Source: Lachnospiraceae bacterium
Lineage (GTDB): Bacteria > Bacillota > Clostridia > Lachnospirales > Lachnospiraceae
Direction of reading: 5' to 3'
DNA: 64,000 nucleotides
Assembly (NCBI GenBank): GCA_017509985.1
Contig: JAFWOE010000048.1
Span: 1-64,000 of the forward strand
A program made the translations under genes and the position numbers. Under the pieces are notes generated by a model. It saw only the letters and a program-made list of their open reading frames with translations. It had not been told where the DNA came from and searched no databases. This document shows, in pieces, positions 54,570 to 63,586 of the stretch; the first letter of the stretch is position 1, and every line of letters starts with the position of its first letter.

Positions 54570-55064
54570 ATGAACAGTATCTTTCATCGTGTAAGTATCC
54601 GGAAATATATGGACAAAGCGGTCGAAGAGGAAAAAATCGAAAAGATCTTACGGGCTGCTTTTGCTGCGCCCTCGGCACAGAACCAGCAGCCCTGGGAGTT
54701 CTATGTCGTTACAAAGAAGGAAATCATTGAAGAGCTTTCCGGGGTCAGTCCCTATTCCGGCTGCCTTTCCGGTGCGCCGCTGGCGATCGTACCGTGCTAT
54801 TACACAAACAGTATCGTTCCGCGTTACGCCCAGATCGATCTTTCTGCAGCAACGGAAAACATCCTTTTAGAGGCGGATGAACTCGGACTTGGCGCGGTCT
54901 GGCTTGGGATCGCGCCGGTGGAAGAACGGATGAATAAAGTGCGTAAGATCCTGGATATTCCGGAAGAATTGACAGCTTTCTCCATCGTCGCGGTCGGTTA
55001 TCCGGCCAAATCCCGTGCTCAGAAGGATCGATTCAAACCCGAAAGAGTGCATATTATTCAATAA
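54570..55064 (+). CDS. Nitroreductase-family flavoprotein
   Basis: This 164-residue FMN enzyme has the start FHRVSIRKYMDKAVE, with APSAQNQQPWEFYVVT contacting FMN, and LGLGAVWLGIAPVEE near the C-terminus. It would reduce nitro compounds, quinones or other acceptors with NAD(P)H; the natural substrate is unknown. It is coupled to the DUF169 gene and followed by a terminator at 55092. Confidence 0.9.
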   Translation: MNSIFHRVSIRKYMDKAVEEEKIEKILRAAFAAPSAQNQQPWEFYVVTKKEIIEELSGVSPYSGCLSGAPLAIVPCYYTNSIVPRYAQIDLSAATENILLEADELGLGAVWLGIAPVEERMNKVRKILDIPEELTAFSIVAVGYPAKSRAQKDRFKPERVHIIQ

Positions 55065-55091
55065 TATTTGTGACAGCAGATTTGATAACAC

Positions 55092-55126
55092 GGGTTCCGC
55101 ATCGTATATCATGCGGGACCCTTTTT
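55092..55126 (+). terminator. Rho-independent terminator after the nitroreductase gene
   Basis: An 11-bp stem with one G-T pair (GGGTTCCGCAT and ATGCGGGACCC) is followed by TTTTT. Confidence 0.82.
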
Positions 55127-55253
55127 ATATAAAAAACTTCTTTTTGAAAAAGGATTTTCCGATTTCAGCAAGTAAATTCTATTTAGAGGCTTTCTTTTTT
55201 TACGGAAAACCCATCAATAAACGGACCCGCCCGGTTCGAATCAGGAGATTTTG

Positions 55254-56273
55254 ATGGCTGTTAAAAAGAGTATTCGGGAACAGCAGGAAGAATTTGAATA
55301 TACAGCGCTCAGCGAATATGCTTCCAGGAGCCGGGAATCCGAAGGCCGGGACCGGGAGGAAGAACCCTGCCCGATCCGGACGGATTATCAGAGAGACCGG
55401 GACCGTATCATTCACTGCAAGGCATTTCGGCGTCTGAAAGACAAAACACAGGTCTTTCTTTCTCCGCAGGGAGATCACTATCGAACAAGACTGACCCATA
55501 CCCTGGAAGTTTCGCAGATCGCGAGGACCATCGCCAAGGCTTTGCGGCTTAACACGGATCTTGTCGAGGCGATCGCACTTGCACATGATCTTGGGCACAC
55601 ACCGTTCGGTCATGCAGGGGAAGACGTTCTGAATAAAGAGTGCAGTCTGGGATTCCGCCACAATGAACAGAGCGTCCGAGTGGTAGAACTGCTGGAGAAA
55701 GACGGACGCGGGCTGAATCTGACAAAAGAGGTGCGTGATGGTATTCTGAACCACCGCACAGGGATGAAGCCTCATACGATCGAAGCGGAAGCCGTAAAGA
55801 TCTCCGACAAGCTTGCTTATATGCATCATGATATGGATGACGCGATACGCGCAGGCGTCATAACCGAAGAGGATATCCCACTGGAGCTGAAAAAGCTGCT
55901 CGGCAGCACCTGCCGGGAAAGACTGAATACCCTCGTCCTGGATATTGTGAACCGCAGCATGAACCGTCCGCATATCAAGCAGACGAGGACGATGGAGCAG
56001 GGATACAACGAGCTTCGTACGCTGATGTTCAGGAAGGTATATTTTACCGGCGCGGCAAAGAAAGAGAATCCCAAAGTCGACAGGATGCTCACGGAAATGT
56101 ATCGTTATTATATAAAGAATCCGTTTGATATGGCCTACGAGTACACTGCACTGATCCTGAAAGGAGAACCGGTCGAAAAAGTCGTCTGCGATTATATTTC
56201 AGGAATGACGGATCAATATGCTATCCATATTTTTGAGGAGCTGTTTATACCAAAAGGCTGGGAGATCTATTGA
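55254..56273 (+). CDS. dgt: Deoxyguanosinetriphosphate triphosphohydrolase-like (dNTPase)
   Basis: This 339-residue HD-domain enzyme removes triphosphate from dNTPs. Metal ligands are in RTRLTHTLEVSQIAR and IALAHDLGHTPFGHAGE; the downstream YMHHDMDDAI also fits. The start is ATG 55254 with AGGAGA upstream (6-base spacing); TTG 55251 is an alternative. It begins the primase-sigma operon: its stop overlaps the dnaG start. No promoter was convincing in the AT-rich region before it. Confidence 0.94.
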   Translation: MAVKKSIREQQEEFEYTALSEYASRSRESEGRDREEEPCPIRTDYQRDRDRIIHCKAFRRLKDKTQVFLSPQGDHYRTRLTHTLEVSQIARTIAKALRLNTDLVEAIALAHDLGHTPFGHAGEDVLNKECSLGFRHNEQSVRVVELLEKDGRGLNLTKEVRDGILNHRTGMKPHTIEAEAVKISDKLAYMHHDMDDAIRAGVITEEDIPLELKKLLGSTCRERLNTLVLDIVNRSMNRPHIKQTRTMEQGYNELRTLMFRKVYFTGAAKKENPKVDRMLTEMYRYYIKNPFDMAYEYTALILKGEPVEKVVCDYISGMTDQYAIHIFEELFIPKGWEIY

Positions 56274-58039
56274 GATTTACGGATGAATTTATAGAAGAAG
56301 TGCGTTCCAGGAATGATATCGTCGATGTCATTTCCGGATATGTGCAGCTTTCTCATAAGGGAACTTCATACAAAGGGCTCTGTCCGTTTCACAGTGAGAA
56401 GACCCCTTCCTTCTCGGTTCATAAAGGACGGCAGATGTATCATTGCTTCGGCTGCGGGAAATCCGGTGATGTATTCAATTTCATTATGGAATACGAGCGG
56501 GATACCTTTTCGGAATCGGTAGAGGCTCTGGCCAGAAGGGCAGGAATGGAGATCCCGAAATCCGCATACGGTACAGAAGACCCGGAAAAAAAGAGCCGGA
56601 TCACGGAGCTTCGGGAAATTCATAAGGAAGCGGCACTGTATTATTATTACGCATTGTATTCCAAATCCGGAGCCCACGCGCTGACGTATTTGAGATCCCG
56701 GGGCCTGCCGGATGAAGTGATCAAAAGCTTCGGACTGGGATATTCCGACCGGACAGGGACCGGCCTTTATAAACACCTGAAGGGGAAAGGATATACCGAC
56801 GCCCAGCTGAAAGAAACCGGTCTTTTTACATTCGACCGGGACAGGGTTCATGACAGGTTCTGGAACAGGGTCATTTTTCCGATCATGGATCAGAACCGGC
56901 GTGTTATCGGGTTTGGCGGAAGGGTTATGGGGGACGGACTGCCCAAATACCTGAACTCTCCCGAGACCCTTCTTTTTGACAAGAGCAGAAACCTGTACGG
57001 CCTTTACGCCGCAAAGTCCTCCCGGAAAGAAAAAATGATAATCTGCGAAGGATATATGGACGTCATCGCGCTTCATTCCAAAGGCTTTACGAATGCCGTG
57101 GCATCGCTCGGAACAGCACTGACGTCCGCTCAGTCCTCCCTGATCCGCCGCTATGCAAAAGAAGCAATCCTGCTTTACGACAGCGATGAAGCCGGGATCA
57201 AGGCAGCCCGAAGGGCGATCCCGATTCTGAAGAGTTCCGGTGTGATTCCGAAAGTCGCTTCCCTGGCTCCATACAAGGACCCGGATGAATTTCTGAAGGC
57301 TGAAAGCCCGGCGGAGCTGGAAAAACGTCTGGATAATGCTTTGAACGGCTTCCTTTTTGAAACGGACCAGATGAAAAAGGAATATGATACTTCCGATCCG
57401 CAGGGAATGGCCGATTTCTGCAATGGGATCGTTCGGAAGCTGATGGAACTTCCGGATGAGATCGAACGGTCCAGTTATCTGGACAGTATGTCCAGACGCT
57501 ACAGCATTGAAAAGGAGCTTTTAAAAAAACAGCTCGGAAAGTCCGCAATGTCCTTCCGAACGCTGCGAAGCGAAACAGAAGCGCAGAACCCGATGCCGAA
57601 AAAGGAGAGCGTTCCGGTCGACCTGCGGCGCGAAAGACAGCTGCTGTCATGCATGAGCCGGAAAAAGGAATTTACGCAGCTCGCGGCGGTATACATTACG
57701 GAATATGATTTTACCGACGAAAAAAACCGGGAGATCTTCAACGCTTTAAAACAGCAGGCAGAAGATGACCGCTTTGATCCCGTAACGATCCTGAATCGTT
57801 TTGAGGACAGCCAGGATAAGTCCGATACGGCAGCGATCTTTGAAGGAGGAAAGATCCCCGGAGACGATGAAGAACAGGAAACAGCGCTTAAAGAAATCCT
57901 GATCGCTGTTAAGACACAGACTTATGAGCGGGCACTGAAGTCTACCGCGGCCAGTACGCCCGAAGAAATACAAAGATTATTGGAAGAAAAAAGAAAACTT
58001 GAAGAGCTGCGGGCTCTCATCACAGGAGGTAATATCTGA
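56270..58039 (+). CDS. dnaG: DNA primase
   Basis: This 589-residue enzyme makes RNA primers at the replication fork. The zinc ribbon has Cys38, His41, Cys59 and Cys62 (CPFH and CFGC). TOPRIM motifs include [12 protein letters not shown] and [13 protein letters not shown] helicase-binding C-terminal region follows. The start is TTG 56270, overlapping the dgt stop, with GGGAG upstream. rpoD starts as this gene ends. The order dgt-dnaG-rpoD is typical of Clostridia. Confidence 0.96.
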   Translation: MRFTDEFIEEVRSRNDIVDVISGYVQLSHKGTSYKGLCPFHSEKTPSFSVHKGRQMYHCFGCGKSGDVFNFIMEYERDTFSESVEALARRAGMEIPKSAYGTEDPEKKSRITELREIHKEAALYYYYALYSKSGAHALTYLRSRGLPDEVIKSFGLGYSDRTGTGLYKHLKGKGYTDAQLKETGLFTFDRDRVHDRFWNRVIFPIMDQNRRVIGFGGRVMGDGLPKYLNSPETLLFDKSRNLYGLYAAKSSRKEKMIICEGYMDVIALHSKGFTNAVASLGTALTSAQSSLIRRYAKEAILLYDSDEAGIKAARRAIPILKSSGVIPKVASLAPYKDPDEFLKAESPAELEKRLDNALNGFLFETDQMKKEYDTSDPQGMADFCNGIVRKLMELPDEIERSSYLDSMSRRYSIEKELLKKQLGKSAMSFRTLRSETEAQNPMPKKESVPVDLRRERQLLSCMSRKKEFTQLAAVYITEYDFTDEKNREIFNALKQQAEDDRFDPVTILNRFEDSQDKSDTAAIFEGGKIPGDDEEQETALKEILIAVKTQTYERALKSTAASTPEEIQRLLEEKRKLEELRALITGGNI

Positions 58040-59172
58040 TGGAACTGGATAAGGAAAAATTTCTCGAAAAACTGAAAACACTCGAGGAGGTCGGCAAAGC
58101 CAAGAAGAACACGCTCGAGATCGATGAGATTAAAAGCTATTTCAGCGATATGCCTCTGGGGGACGAACAGATGGAAAAGGTCCGTTCCTATCTGGAGGAG
58201 CGCGGAATTGACGTTGTCCAGTTCTCTGTCAATGACAAGGATTTTGATGACTCCATGCTGCTGATTAAAGATGATGATATCCCGCTTGACGACGAGGAAG
58301 AGGTAGATGTCGAGAATATCGACCTTTCTGTTCCGGAAGGCGTAAGCGTGGAAGACCCTGTCCGTATGTATTTGAAAGAGATCGGAAAGGTTCCGCTGCT
58401 GACGGCAGATGAAGAGGTGGAACTTGCGATGCGTATGGAAGAGGGCGACGAGGAAGCCAAGAAAAAACTGGCGGAAGCCAATCTGCGTCTCGTCGTATCC
58501 ATTGCGAAAAGATACGTGGGCAGAGGGATGCTGTTCCTTGACCTGATACAGGAAGGCAACCTCGGGCTGATCAAAGCGGTTGAGAAATTCGACTACCGTA
58601 AAGGATATAAGTTCTCGACATATGCTACCTGGTGGATCCGCCAGGCAATTACGCGTGCGATCGCGGATCAGGCAAGGACGATCCGGATCCCCGTCCATAT
58701 GGTGGAGACGATCAACAAACTGATCCGGGTATCCCGACAGCTCCTGCAGGATTTCGGGCGTGAGCCTACCCCGGAAGAGATCGCGGAAAAGATGAATCTT
58801 TCCGTCGACCGTGTCCGTGAGATTCTCAAGATTTCCCAGGAACCGGTTTCCCTGGAGACGCCGATCGGAGAAGAAGAAGACAGCCATCTCGGAGATTTTA
58901 TCCAGGATGACAATGTGCCGGCACCGGCCGATGCTGCGGCCTTTACGATGCTGAGAGAGCAGCTGGAGGAAGTGCTGGATACCCTTACCGAAAGGGAGCA
59001 GAAAGTTCTGCGTCTGCGTTTCGGACTGGATGACGGTCATGCCAGGACATTGGAAGAAGTCGGCAAAGAGTTTAACGTTACCCGTGAGCGTATCCGTCAG
59101 ATCGAGGCGAAAGCGTTAAGGAAACTTCGTCATCCGAGCCGCTCCAGGAAGCTGCGTGACTACCTTGACTGA
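58039..59172 (+). CDS. rpoD: RNA polymerase principal sigma factor (sigma-A/RpoD)
   Basis: This 377-residue protein directs RNA polymerase to housekeeping promoters; the TTGACA/TATAAT-like sites listed here are its expected targets. It has region 1.1 (first about 80 residues), region 1.2-2 with [30 protein letters not shown] and the -10 element helix, region 3, and region 4 with [24 protein letters not shown] precedes the ATG. Its end overlaps trmK by 17 bases. Confidence 0.97.
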   Translation: MELDKEKFLEKLKTLEEVGKAKKNTLEIDEIKSYFSDMPLGDEQMEKVRSYLEERGIDVVQFSVNDKDFDDSMLLIKDDDIPLDDEEEVDVENIDLSVPEGVSVEDPVRMYLKEIGKVPLLTADEEVELAMRMEEGDEEAKKKLAEANLRLVVSIAKRYVGRGMLFLDLIQEGNLGLIKAVEKFDYRKGYKFSTYATWWIRQAITRAIADQARTIRIPVHMVETINKLIRVSRQLLQDFGREPTPEEIAEKMNLSVDRVREILKISQEPVSLETPIGEEEDSHLGDFIQDDNVPAPADAAAFTMLREQLEEVLDTLTEREQKVLRLRFGLDDGHARTLEEVGKEFNVTRERIRQIEAKALRKLRHPSRSRKLRDYLD

Positions 59173-59881
59173 GAACAATCCCGGACTTCCGTTCCTTTCG
59201 GAACGTATGAAGGCCATCGTCTCACTGGTGCGAAAAGGCGAGATCGTCGCGGATATCGGCTGTGATCACGGTTATATTCCGATCATGCTGTATAAGACCG
59301 GTATTTCTCCGAAATGTATCGCTTCGGATGTTAAAGAGGGACCGGTCCGGATCGCGAAGGACAACATCCTGCAGTTCCGGGCTTCCGATGGTGTGGAGAC
59401 CCGGATCGGTGACGGACTGACGGTGCTTCGGCCCGGTGAGGCAGACACCGCTGTGATTACCGGTATGGGCGGGAGGACGATACTCGGTATCCTTTCTCGG
59501 AAATGGGACGTCGCCTCCGGTATGAATATGATACTGTCGCCGCAGAGCGAGGTCGACGAAGTAAGGCGTTTCCTTGCTGAAAAAAGATTCCGGATCGAAG
59601 AGGAATGCTTTGTTAAAGAAGACAATAAGTATTATCCCGTGATCCGTGCTTTATATACCGGTGAGTTTTACTCACTGAATGAAGAGCAGGCTTTATTCGG
59701 CCCGATGCTTCTCGCGGACCGCAGCGGAGCATTAAAGGAATATGTATTAAAAAGAAAAGACTGGCTCCTAAAAATGATCGAAACGCTCTCGCGTGAAACT
59801 TCCGCTTCTGCAGAAGGCCGGAAGAAGGAACTGGAATCGGAACTGTCAACAGTTAACCGGGCGTTGGAGTACTATGATTGA
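59156..59881 (+). CDS. trmK: tRNA (adenine(22)-N1)-methyltransferase TrmK
   Basis: This 241-residue SAM enzyme has the Rossmann motif [15 protein letters not shown] (about 33-47) and the family sequence [11 protein letters not shown], then [11 protein letters not shown]. It methylates A22 of some tRNAs. The start is taken as GTG 59156, overlapping rpoD by 17 bases, with AGGAAG upstream; TTG 59165 and ATG 59207 are alternatives. The order rpoD-trmK-nif3 is conserved; maf is inserted here. Confidence 0.93.
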   Translation: MTTLTENNPGLPFLSERMKAIVSLVRKGEIVADIGCDHGYIPIMLYKTGISPKCIASDVKEGPVRIAKDNILQFRASDGVETRIGDGLTVLRPGEADTAVITGMGGRTILGILSRKWDVASGMNMILSPQSEVDEVRRFLAEKRFRIEEECFVKEDNKYYPVIRALYTGEFYSLNEEQALFGPMLLADRSGALKEYVLKRKDWLLKMIETLSRETSASAEGRKKELESELSTVNRALEYYD

Positions 59882-60485
59882 CTGGCATGTAATTCTGGCT
59901 TCTGCTTCGCCCAGACGAAGCGAGCTGTTAAAACGAACCGGTATCGAACCGGAAGTGATCCCTTCGGATGTCGATGAGGACGTTCTGATCTCAGACCCCG
60001 CAGAACTTGTTTCGGAGCTCTCCGAAAGAAAATGCACGGATGTCGCGATGCGGCTTCTGGCATCGCAGGCTGAGATACCCGGAAAAACCGTCGTGATCGG
60101 AGCCGATACGGTCGTTGCGGCGGGAGGAAAGATCCTCGGGAAGCCGGAGAATGAACAAGATGCATTTCGGATGCTTCAGAATCTTTCCGGAAGGCTGCAT
60201 GAAGTGCTGACCGGCGTATTCATGATTTTTATTGAAGACCGGAAGATCGTCCGTACGAAAAGTTTTGCGGAAACGACCCGTGTGAAGGTCGCAGCCCTTT
60301 CCGACCAGGAGATATGGGATTATATCGCTACGGGAGAACCGATGGACAAAGCCGGTGCATACGGTATCCAGGGCCTGTTCTCAAGATATGTGGAAGGTAT
60401 AGAAGGCGACTACAGCAATGTGGTTGGTCTGCCGGTTTGCCGTATTTATAAAGTATTCAGAGGATTGAAAAATGAACTGCAATGA
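59874..60485 (+). CDS. maf: Maf-family nucleotide pyrophosphatase
   Basis: This 203-residue protein starts [20 protein letters not shown], the Maf signature, and has VIGADTVVAAGGKILGKP and GAYGIQGLFSRYVE. Maf proteins cleave modified or canonical dTTP/UTP and are linked to septation and cell-shape control. ATG 59874 is chosen, overlapping the trmK stop, with GGAG upstream; the frame runs further back inside trmK but without family sequence. It overlaps nif3 by 14 bases. Confidence 0.94.
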   Translation: MIDWHVILASASPRRSELLKRTGIEPEVIPSDVDEDVLISDPAELVSELSERKCTDVAMRLLASQAEIPGKTVVIGADTVVAAGGKILGKPENEQDAFRMLQNLSGRLHEVLTGVFMIFIEDRKIVRTKSFAETTRVKVAALSDQEIWDYIATGEPMDKAGAYGIQGLFSRYVEGIEGDYSNVVGLPVCRIYKVFRGLKNELQ

Positions 60486-61242
60486 TATTATTTCCGTACT
60501 GGAGGAACGTTTTCCACCTGCCTGCGCGGAAGACTGGGATAATCCCGGACTTCTGGCAGGAAGAAGGGACCGTGAAGTCAGCAGGGTAATGGTTGCGCTG
60601 GACGCTGTGGATGAAGTGGTGGAACAGGCCGCTGCATTAAAAGCTGATCTTCTTGTTACGCATCATCCGCTGATCTTCAGCGCTATTAAAAGCGTCAGCT
60701 CGGATACGTTTACCGGACGCCGGCTGATCGGGCTGATCGAGAACCGGATCTCGCTGTACGCGATGCATACGAATTACGATGTCTGCGGTATGGCGGACCT
60801 GAACGCATCCATGCTCGGGCTTCAGAACTGCGAAGTTCTGAGCGTAACCGGAGAAGGGATCGGACTGGGAAAAGTCGGAGATCTGGAAGAACCGGTGAGG
60901 TATTATGATTTTGCCCAAAAGGTCAAAACGGTGTTCGGTCTTGCCGATGTCCGGTGTTACGGTTCCGGCAATCCGGAGATCTGCCGTGCTGCGGTATGCG
61001 GCGGCAGCGGAAAGAGTCTTCTGGAAGACGCCATCGCTTCCGGGGCGGATGTGTTTGTAACAGGGGATATCGACTATCATACCGGAACGGATGCCTGGGC
61101 GAAAGGTATCCGGATCATAGATGCGGGTCATTACGGGACAGAACACTGTTTTGTCGAAGATATTACAGCTTTTCTTAAGGAAAAATTTCCGGAGCTGGAG
61201 ATCCTTGCGGCCGAACAGCAGGCTCCCTATAAACTGATTTAA
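60472..61242 (+). CDS. Nif3-like dinuclear-metal protein
   Basis: This 256-residue protein has DLLVTHHPLIFSAIKSV with the metal-binding His pair, AMHTNYDV, and VTGDIDYHTGTDA with GHYGTEHC near the end. It is the shorter form without the inserted PII-like domain. The biochemical role of Nif3 is unsettled; GTP cyclohydrolase activity has been suggested for relatives. Its stop lies 1-2 bases before the predicted 5' end of RNase P RNA. Confidence 0.92.
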   Translation: MNCNDIISVLEERFPPACAEDWDNPGLLAGRRDREVSRVMVALDAVDEVVEQAAALKADLLVTHHPLIFSAIKSVSSDTFTGRRLIGLIENRISLYAMHTNYDVCGMADLNASMLGLQNCEVLSVTGEGIGLGKVGDLEEPVRYYDFAQKVKTVFGLADVRCYGSGNPEICRAAVCGGSGKSLLEDAIASGADVFVTGDIDYHTGTDAWAKGIRIIDAGHYGTEHCFVEDITAFLKEKFPELEILAAEQQAPYKLI

Positions 61243-61243
61243 A

Positions 61244-61587
61244 GACGCGAGTAAGGCATGCGGCCGCTGCCGCCTTTTGCGGCGGGAGAGGAAAGTCCGG
61301 GCTTCACAGGGCAGGATGCCGGATAACGTCCGGCGGGGGTGACCCCAGGACCAGTGCAGCAGAAAACAACCGCCTGATTTCAGGTAAGGGTGAAAAGGCA
61401 GTGTAAGAGACTACCGCCGCTGCGGTAACGCAGCGGGCAGATGTAAACTCCATCCGAAGCAAGACCAGACAGAGAGCGATACGGCGGCCCGTCGTGCTTT
61501 CGGGTAGGTCGCTTGAGACTGCAGGCAACTGCAGCCCTAGACAGATGGCCGCACACGACAGAACCCGGCTTAACGCCTTACTCGTGC
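61244..61587 (+). ncRNA. rnpB: RNase P RNA, bacterial class A
   Basis: The conserved core AGAGGAAAGTCCGGGCT is present near the 5' end, and ACAGAACCCGGCTTA near the 3' end. The ends pair as P1: GCGAGTAAGGC (61247-61257) with GCCTTACTCGT (61575-61585). It processes the 5' ends of tRNAs. The total length of about 344 bases fits class A. The exact ends are inferred from P1. It follows nif3 with almost no gap, so it may be processed from the operon transcript. Confidence 0.94.
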
Positions 61588-61639
61588 TTTTGAATAGAGC
61601 TTTTGTATTTCATGAATCATAAAGGAGACAGTATCGATC

Positions 61640-62716
61640 ATGCAGGAAAAGAATTTTAACGACTTCGTCACCGTCGATCTGGACGAAGAGAAAAACGCAC
61701 TGGCGATCATCGATCAGACTAAGCTTCCCTACGCTATGGAAATGCTTTATCTTACCGATCAGAAGGATATCTGGGAGGCGATCTATCATCTGAAGGTACG
61801 CGGTGCGCCTGCTATCGGTGTTTCGGCCGGCATCGCGATCTATCTTGCTGCCAGGGATATCCGGACAGATGATTTTGAAGACTTCTACGCACGGTTTACC
61901 GAAGCGAAAGAATACCTGAATTCTTCCAGACCTACGGCGGTTAACCTCTCCTGGGCATTGAACCGTCAGGACGGTGTGGTTAAGGCCAACAAAGAAAAAC
62001 CCATCCCCGAGATCGTTGAGGCGCTTCATCGTGAAGCGATCGCGATCCGTGATGAAGATATTGCGATGTGCCGCGCGATCGGAGAGAACGGGCTGACGCT
62101 GGTAAAACCCGGATACGGCCTTTTGACACACTGCAATGCCGGACGTCTTGCAGCGGTAAAATACGGCACTGCAACGGCTCCGATGTATCTGGGTCATGAG
62201 AGAGGTTACAACTTCAGGATCTATTCAGATGAGACCAGGCCGCTACTTCAGGGTGCCAGACTGACCTGCTTTGAACTGTCCCAGGCCGGTATGGACGTGA
62301 CCGTGCTATGCGATAATATGTCCGCATCCGCAATGAGGCAGGGACTGATCGACGCGATCTTTGTCGGGGCGGACCGTATTGCCGCGAACGGCGATACCGC
62401 CAATAAGATCGGAACCTCCATGGTTGCCCTTGCTGCAAAGCGATACGGGATCCCCTTCTATGTCTGTGCCCCGACCTCAACGATCGATATGAATACACCC
62501 GCCGGCGCCGATATTGTGATCGAACAGAGAAAGCCGGAGGAAGTAACCGAAATGTGGTATGAACGCCGTATGGCCCCGGAGGATATCAAAGTCTTCAATC
62601 CGGCCTTTGACGTGACCGATGCGGATCTGATCTCCGGTATCGTTACCGAATATGGCGTTTGTAAAGCTCCGTTTAAGGAGAGCTTTGAAGAGATTTTCCG
62701 GAGGAAAAACCAGTGA
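61640..62716 (+). CDS. mtnA: S-methyl-5-thioribose-1-phosphate isomerase
   Basis: This 358-residue enzyme isomerises methylthioribose-1-phosphate in methionine salvage. Motifs include KVRGAPAIGVSAGIA, THCNAGRLAAVKYGTATAP, VGADRIAANGDTANKIGT, and PTSTIDMNTPAG. It is close to eIF2B, but the catalytic Cys and Asp regions are of MtnA type. AAAGGAGA lies upstream. No other salvage gene is adjacent. The Hsp70-like gene starts within its stop codon. Confidence 0.94.
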   Translation: MQEKNFNDFVTVDLDEEKNALAIIDQTKLPYAMEMLYLTDQKDIWEAIYHLKVRGAPAIGVSAGIAIYLAARDIRTDDFEDFYARFTEAKEYLNSSRPTAVNLSWALNRQDGVVKANKEKPIPEIVEALHREAIAIRDEDIAMCRAIGENGLTLVKPGYGLLTHCNAGRLAAVKYGTATAPMYLGHERGYNFRIYSDETRPLLQGARLTCFELSQAGMDVTVLCDNMSASAMRQGLIDAIFVGADRIAANGDTANKIGTSMVALAAKRYGIPFYVCAPTSTIDMNTPAGADIVIEQRKPEEVTEMWYERRMAPEDIKVFNPAFDVTDADLISGIVTEYGVCKAPFKESFEEIFRRKNQ

Positions 62717-63375
62717 CTGAACTGCCTCTTTCCATATCCGTAGCTACCAAAGACGGTATCTGTGTCCGTATGCTGGAACGCGGGACCAAAGTTCCCGCGT
62801 CTGCGAGCCGTGTCTTTACGGCAGGAAGATTCCTCCCGTCAGCCGTTATGGCGGAGATCGTCATGGGTGAACGGACCTGGGCAAAGGATAATAAGCGCAT
62901 TAAGAAAGTCCGTGTCGGCGGCATTAAAAAATCTGCTGGAGGGATCGCCAGGATCACACTGAAAACAGAAGTGCTTGAAGACGGGACGCTCCTGATCGAA
63001 CTTTTTGATTCCGGAAGTCATCACAAATCAAGGAAAAAGATCCGGCCGGAAAAGTGGGTCCCGGAACCGGAAACGGTTGAAGCCGCGGTAAAAGACGCCG
63101 AAGAGCATTATGACGATGACCGCAGGATCGATGCAAACTGCAGAATCGCAGGAAAAGCCAGAAAAGCGATCCTGATCGTCGATTCTCTGAATCGTGCAGA
63201 CAGAAAGAAGATCACGGAAGAAGAATGGAAGACTATCCGTGAGAAAACCGGAGATCTGAAGAAACGGATCAAAGTCAGACCTTCAGATCTTTCGGAAGTC
63301 GACTCCAAAATCATTCAGGAGGAGATCTCCGGAATTATGAAAACACTTGAAAAAATAGATTCTCCGATAAGCTGA
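62713..63375 (+). CDS. Stand-alone Hsp70 (DnaK) substrate-binding-domain protein
   Basis: This 220-residue protein matches the C-terminal half of DnaK. PLSISVATKDG (5-15) corresponds to the DnaK start of the substrate-binding domain just after the linker. AVMAEIVMGERTWAKDN (44-60) corresponds to the QGERxxAxDN motif. GIKKSAGGIARITLKT (70-85) and DGTLLIELFDS (90-100) continue the beta-sandwich, and VKDAEEHYDDDRR begins the helical lid. The ATPase domain is absent, and nothing upstream could encode it in frame. GTG 62713 has GGAGG 8 bases upstream and overlaps the mtnA stop, so expression is likely. Function is unknown. Confidence 0.75.
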   Translation: MTELPLSISVATKDGICVRMLERGTKVPASASRVFTAGRFLPSAVMAEIVMGERTWAKDNKRIKKVRVGGIKKSAGGIARITLKTEVLEDGTLLIELFDSGSHHKSRKKIRPEKWVPEPETVEAAVKDAEEHYDDDRRIDANCRIAGKARKAILIVDSLNRADRKKITEEEWKTIREKTGDLKKRIKVRPSDLSEVDSKIIQEEISGIMKTLEKIDSPIS

Positions 63376-63384
63376 AATTCGTTG

Positions 63385-63413
63385 TTGACAACCGGAAACG
63401 GAGATGATAGTAT
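63385..63413 (+). promoter_or_regulatory. Predicted sigma-A promoter for the rplJ unit
   Basis: A perfect TTGACA (63385-63390) and TAGTAT (63408-63413) are separated by 17 bases, starting the L10 leader. Confidence 0.75.
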
Positions 63414-63419
63414 AACCTT

Positions 63420-63526
63420 TGTCACGCCGAAGACAGCAGGTGTCCGTTCCGGACGTAAGCAAAGCGCCTGCCGAGGATGATCTTTATCGGATTATTTCCC
63501 TGTCTGTTTTCGCGGACAGGGTTTTT
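63420..63526 (+). promoter_or_regulatory. Ribosomal protein L10 leader RNA
   Basis: The leader has ACGCCGAAGACAGCAGGTG and GCGCCTGCCGAGGATG, the paired hallmark of the Firmicute L10-leader. In this class, excess L10 protein binds the leader and favours termination at the following hairpin (63498-63526). It lies between the promoter at 63385 and rplJ. Confidence 0.85.
63498..63526 (+). terminator. Attenuator terminator of the L10 leader
   Basis: A 9-bp stem CCCTGTCTG/CGGACAGGG has loop TTTTCG and is followed by TTTTT. Confidence 0.85.
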
Positions 63527-63586
63527 CTATTTTAAAGACTCAGGGCCGAAGCGTGAACGAATCTACAAAGGAGGAAAAAACGTTTC

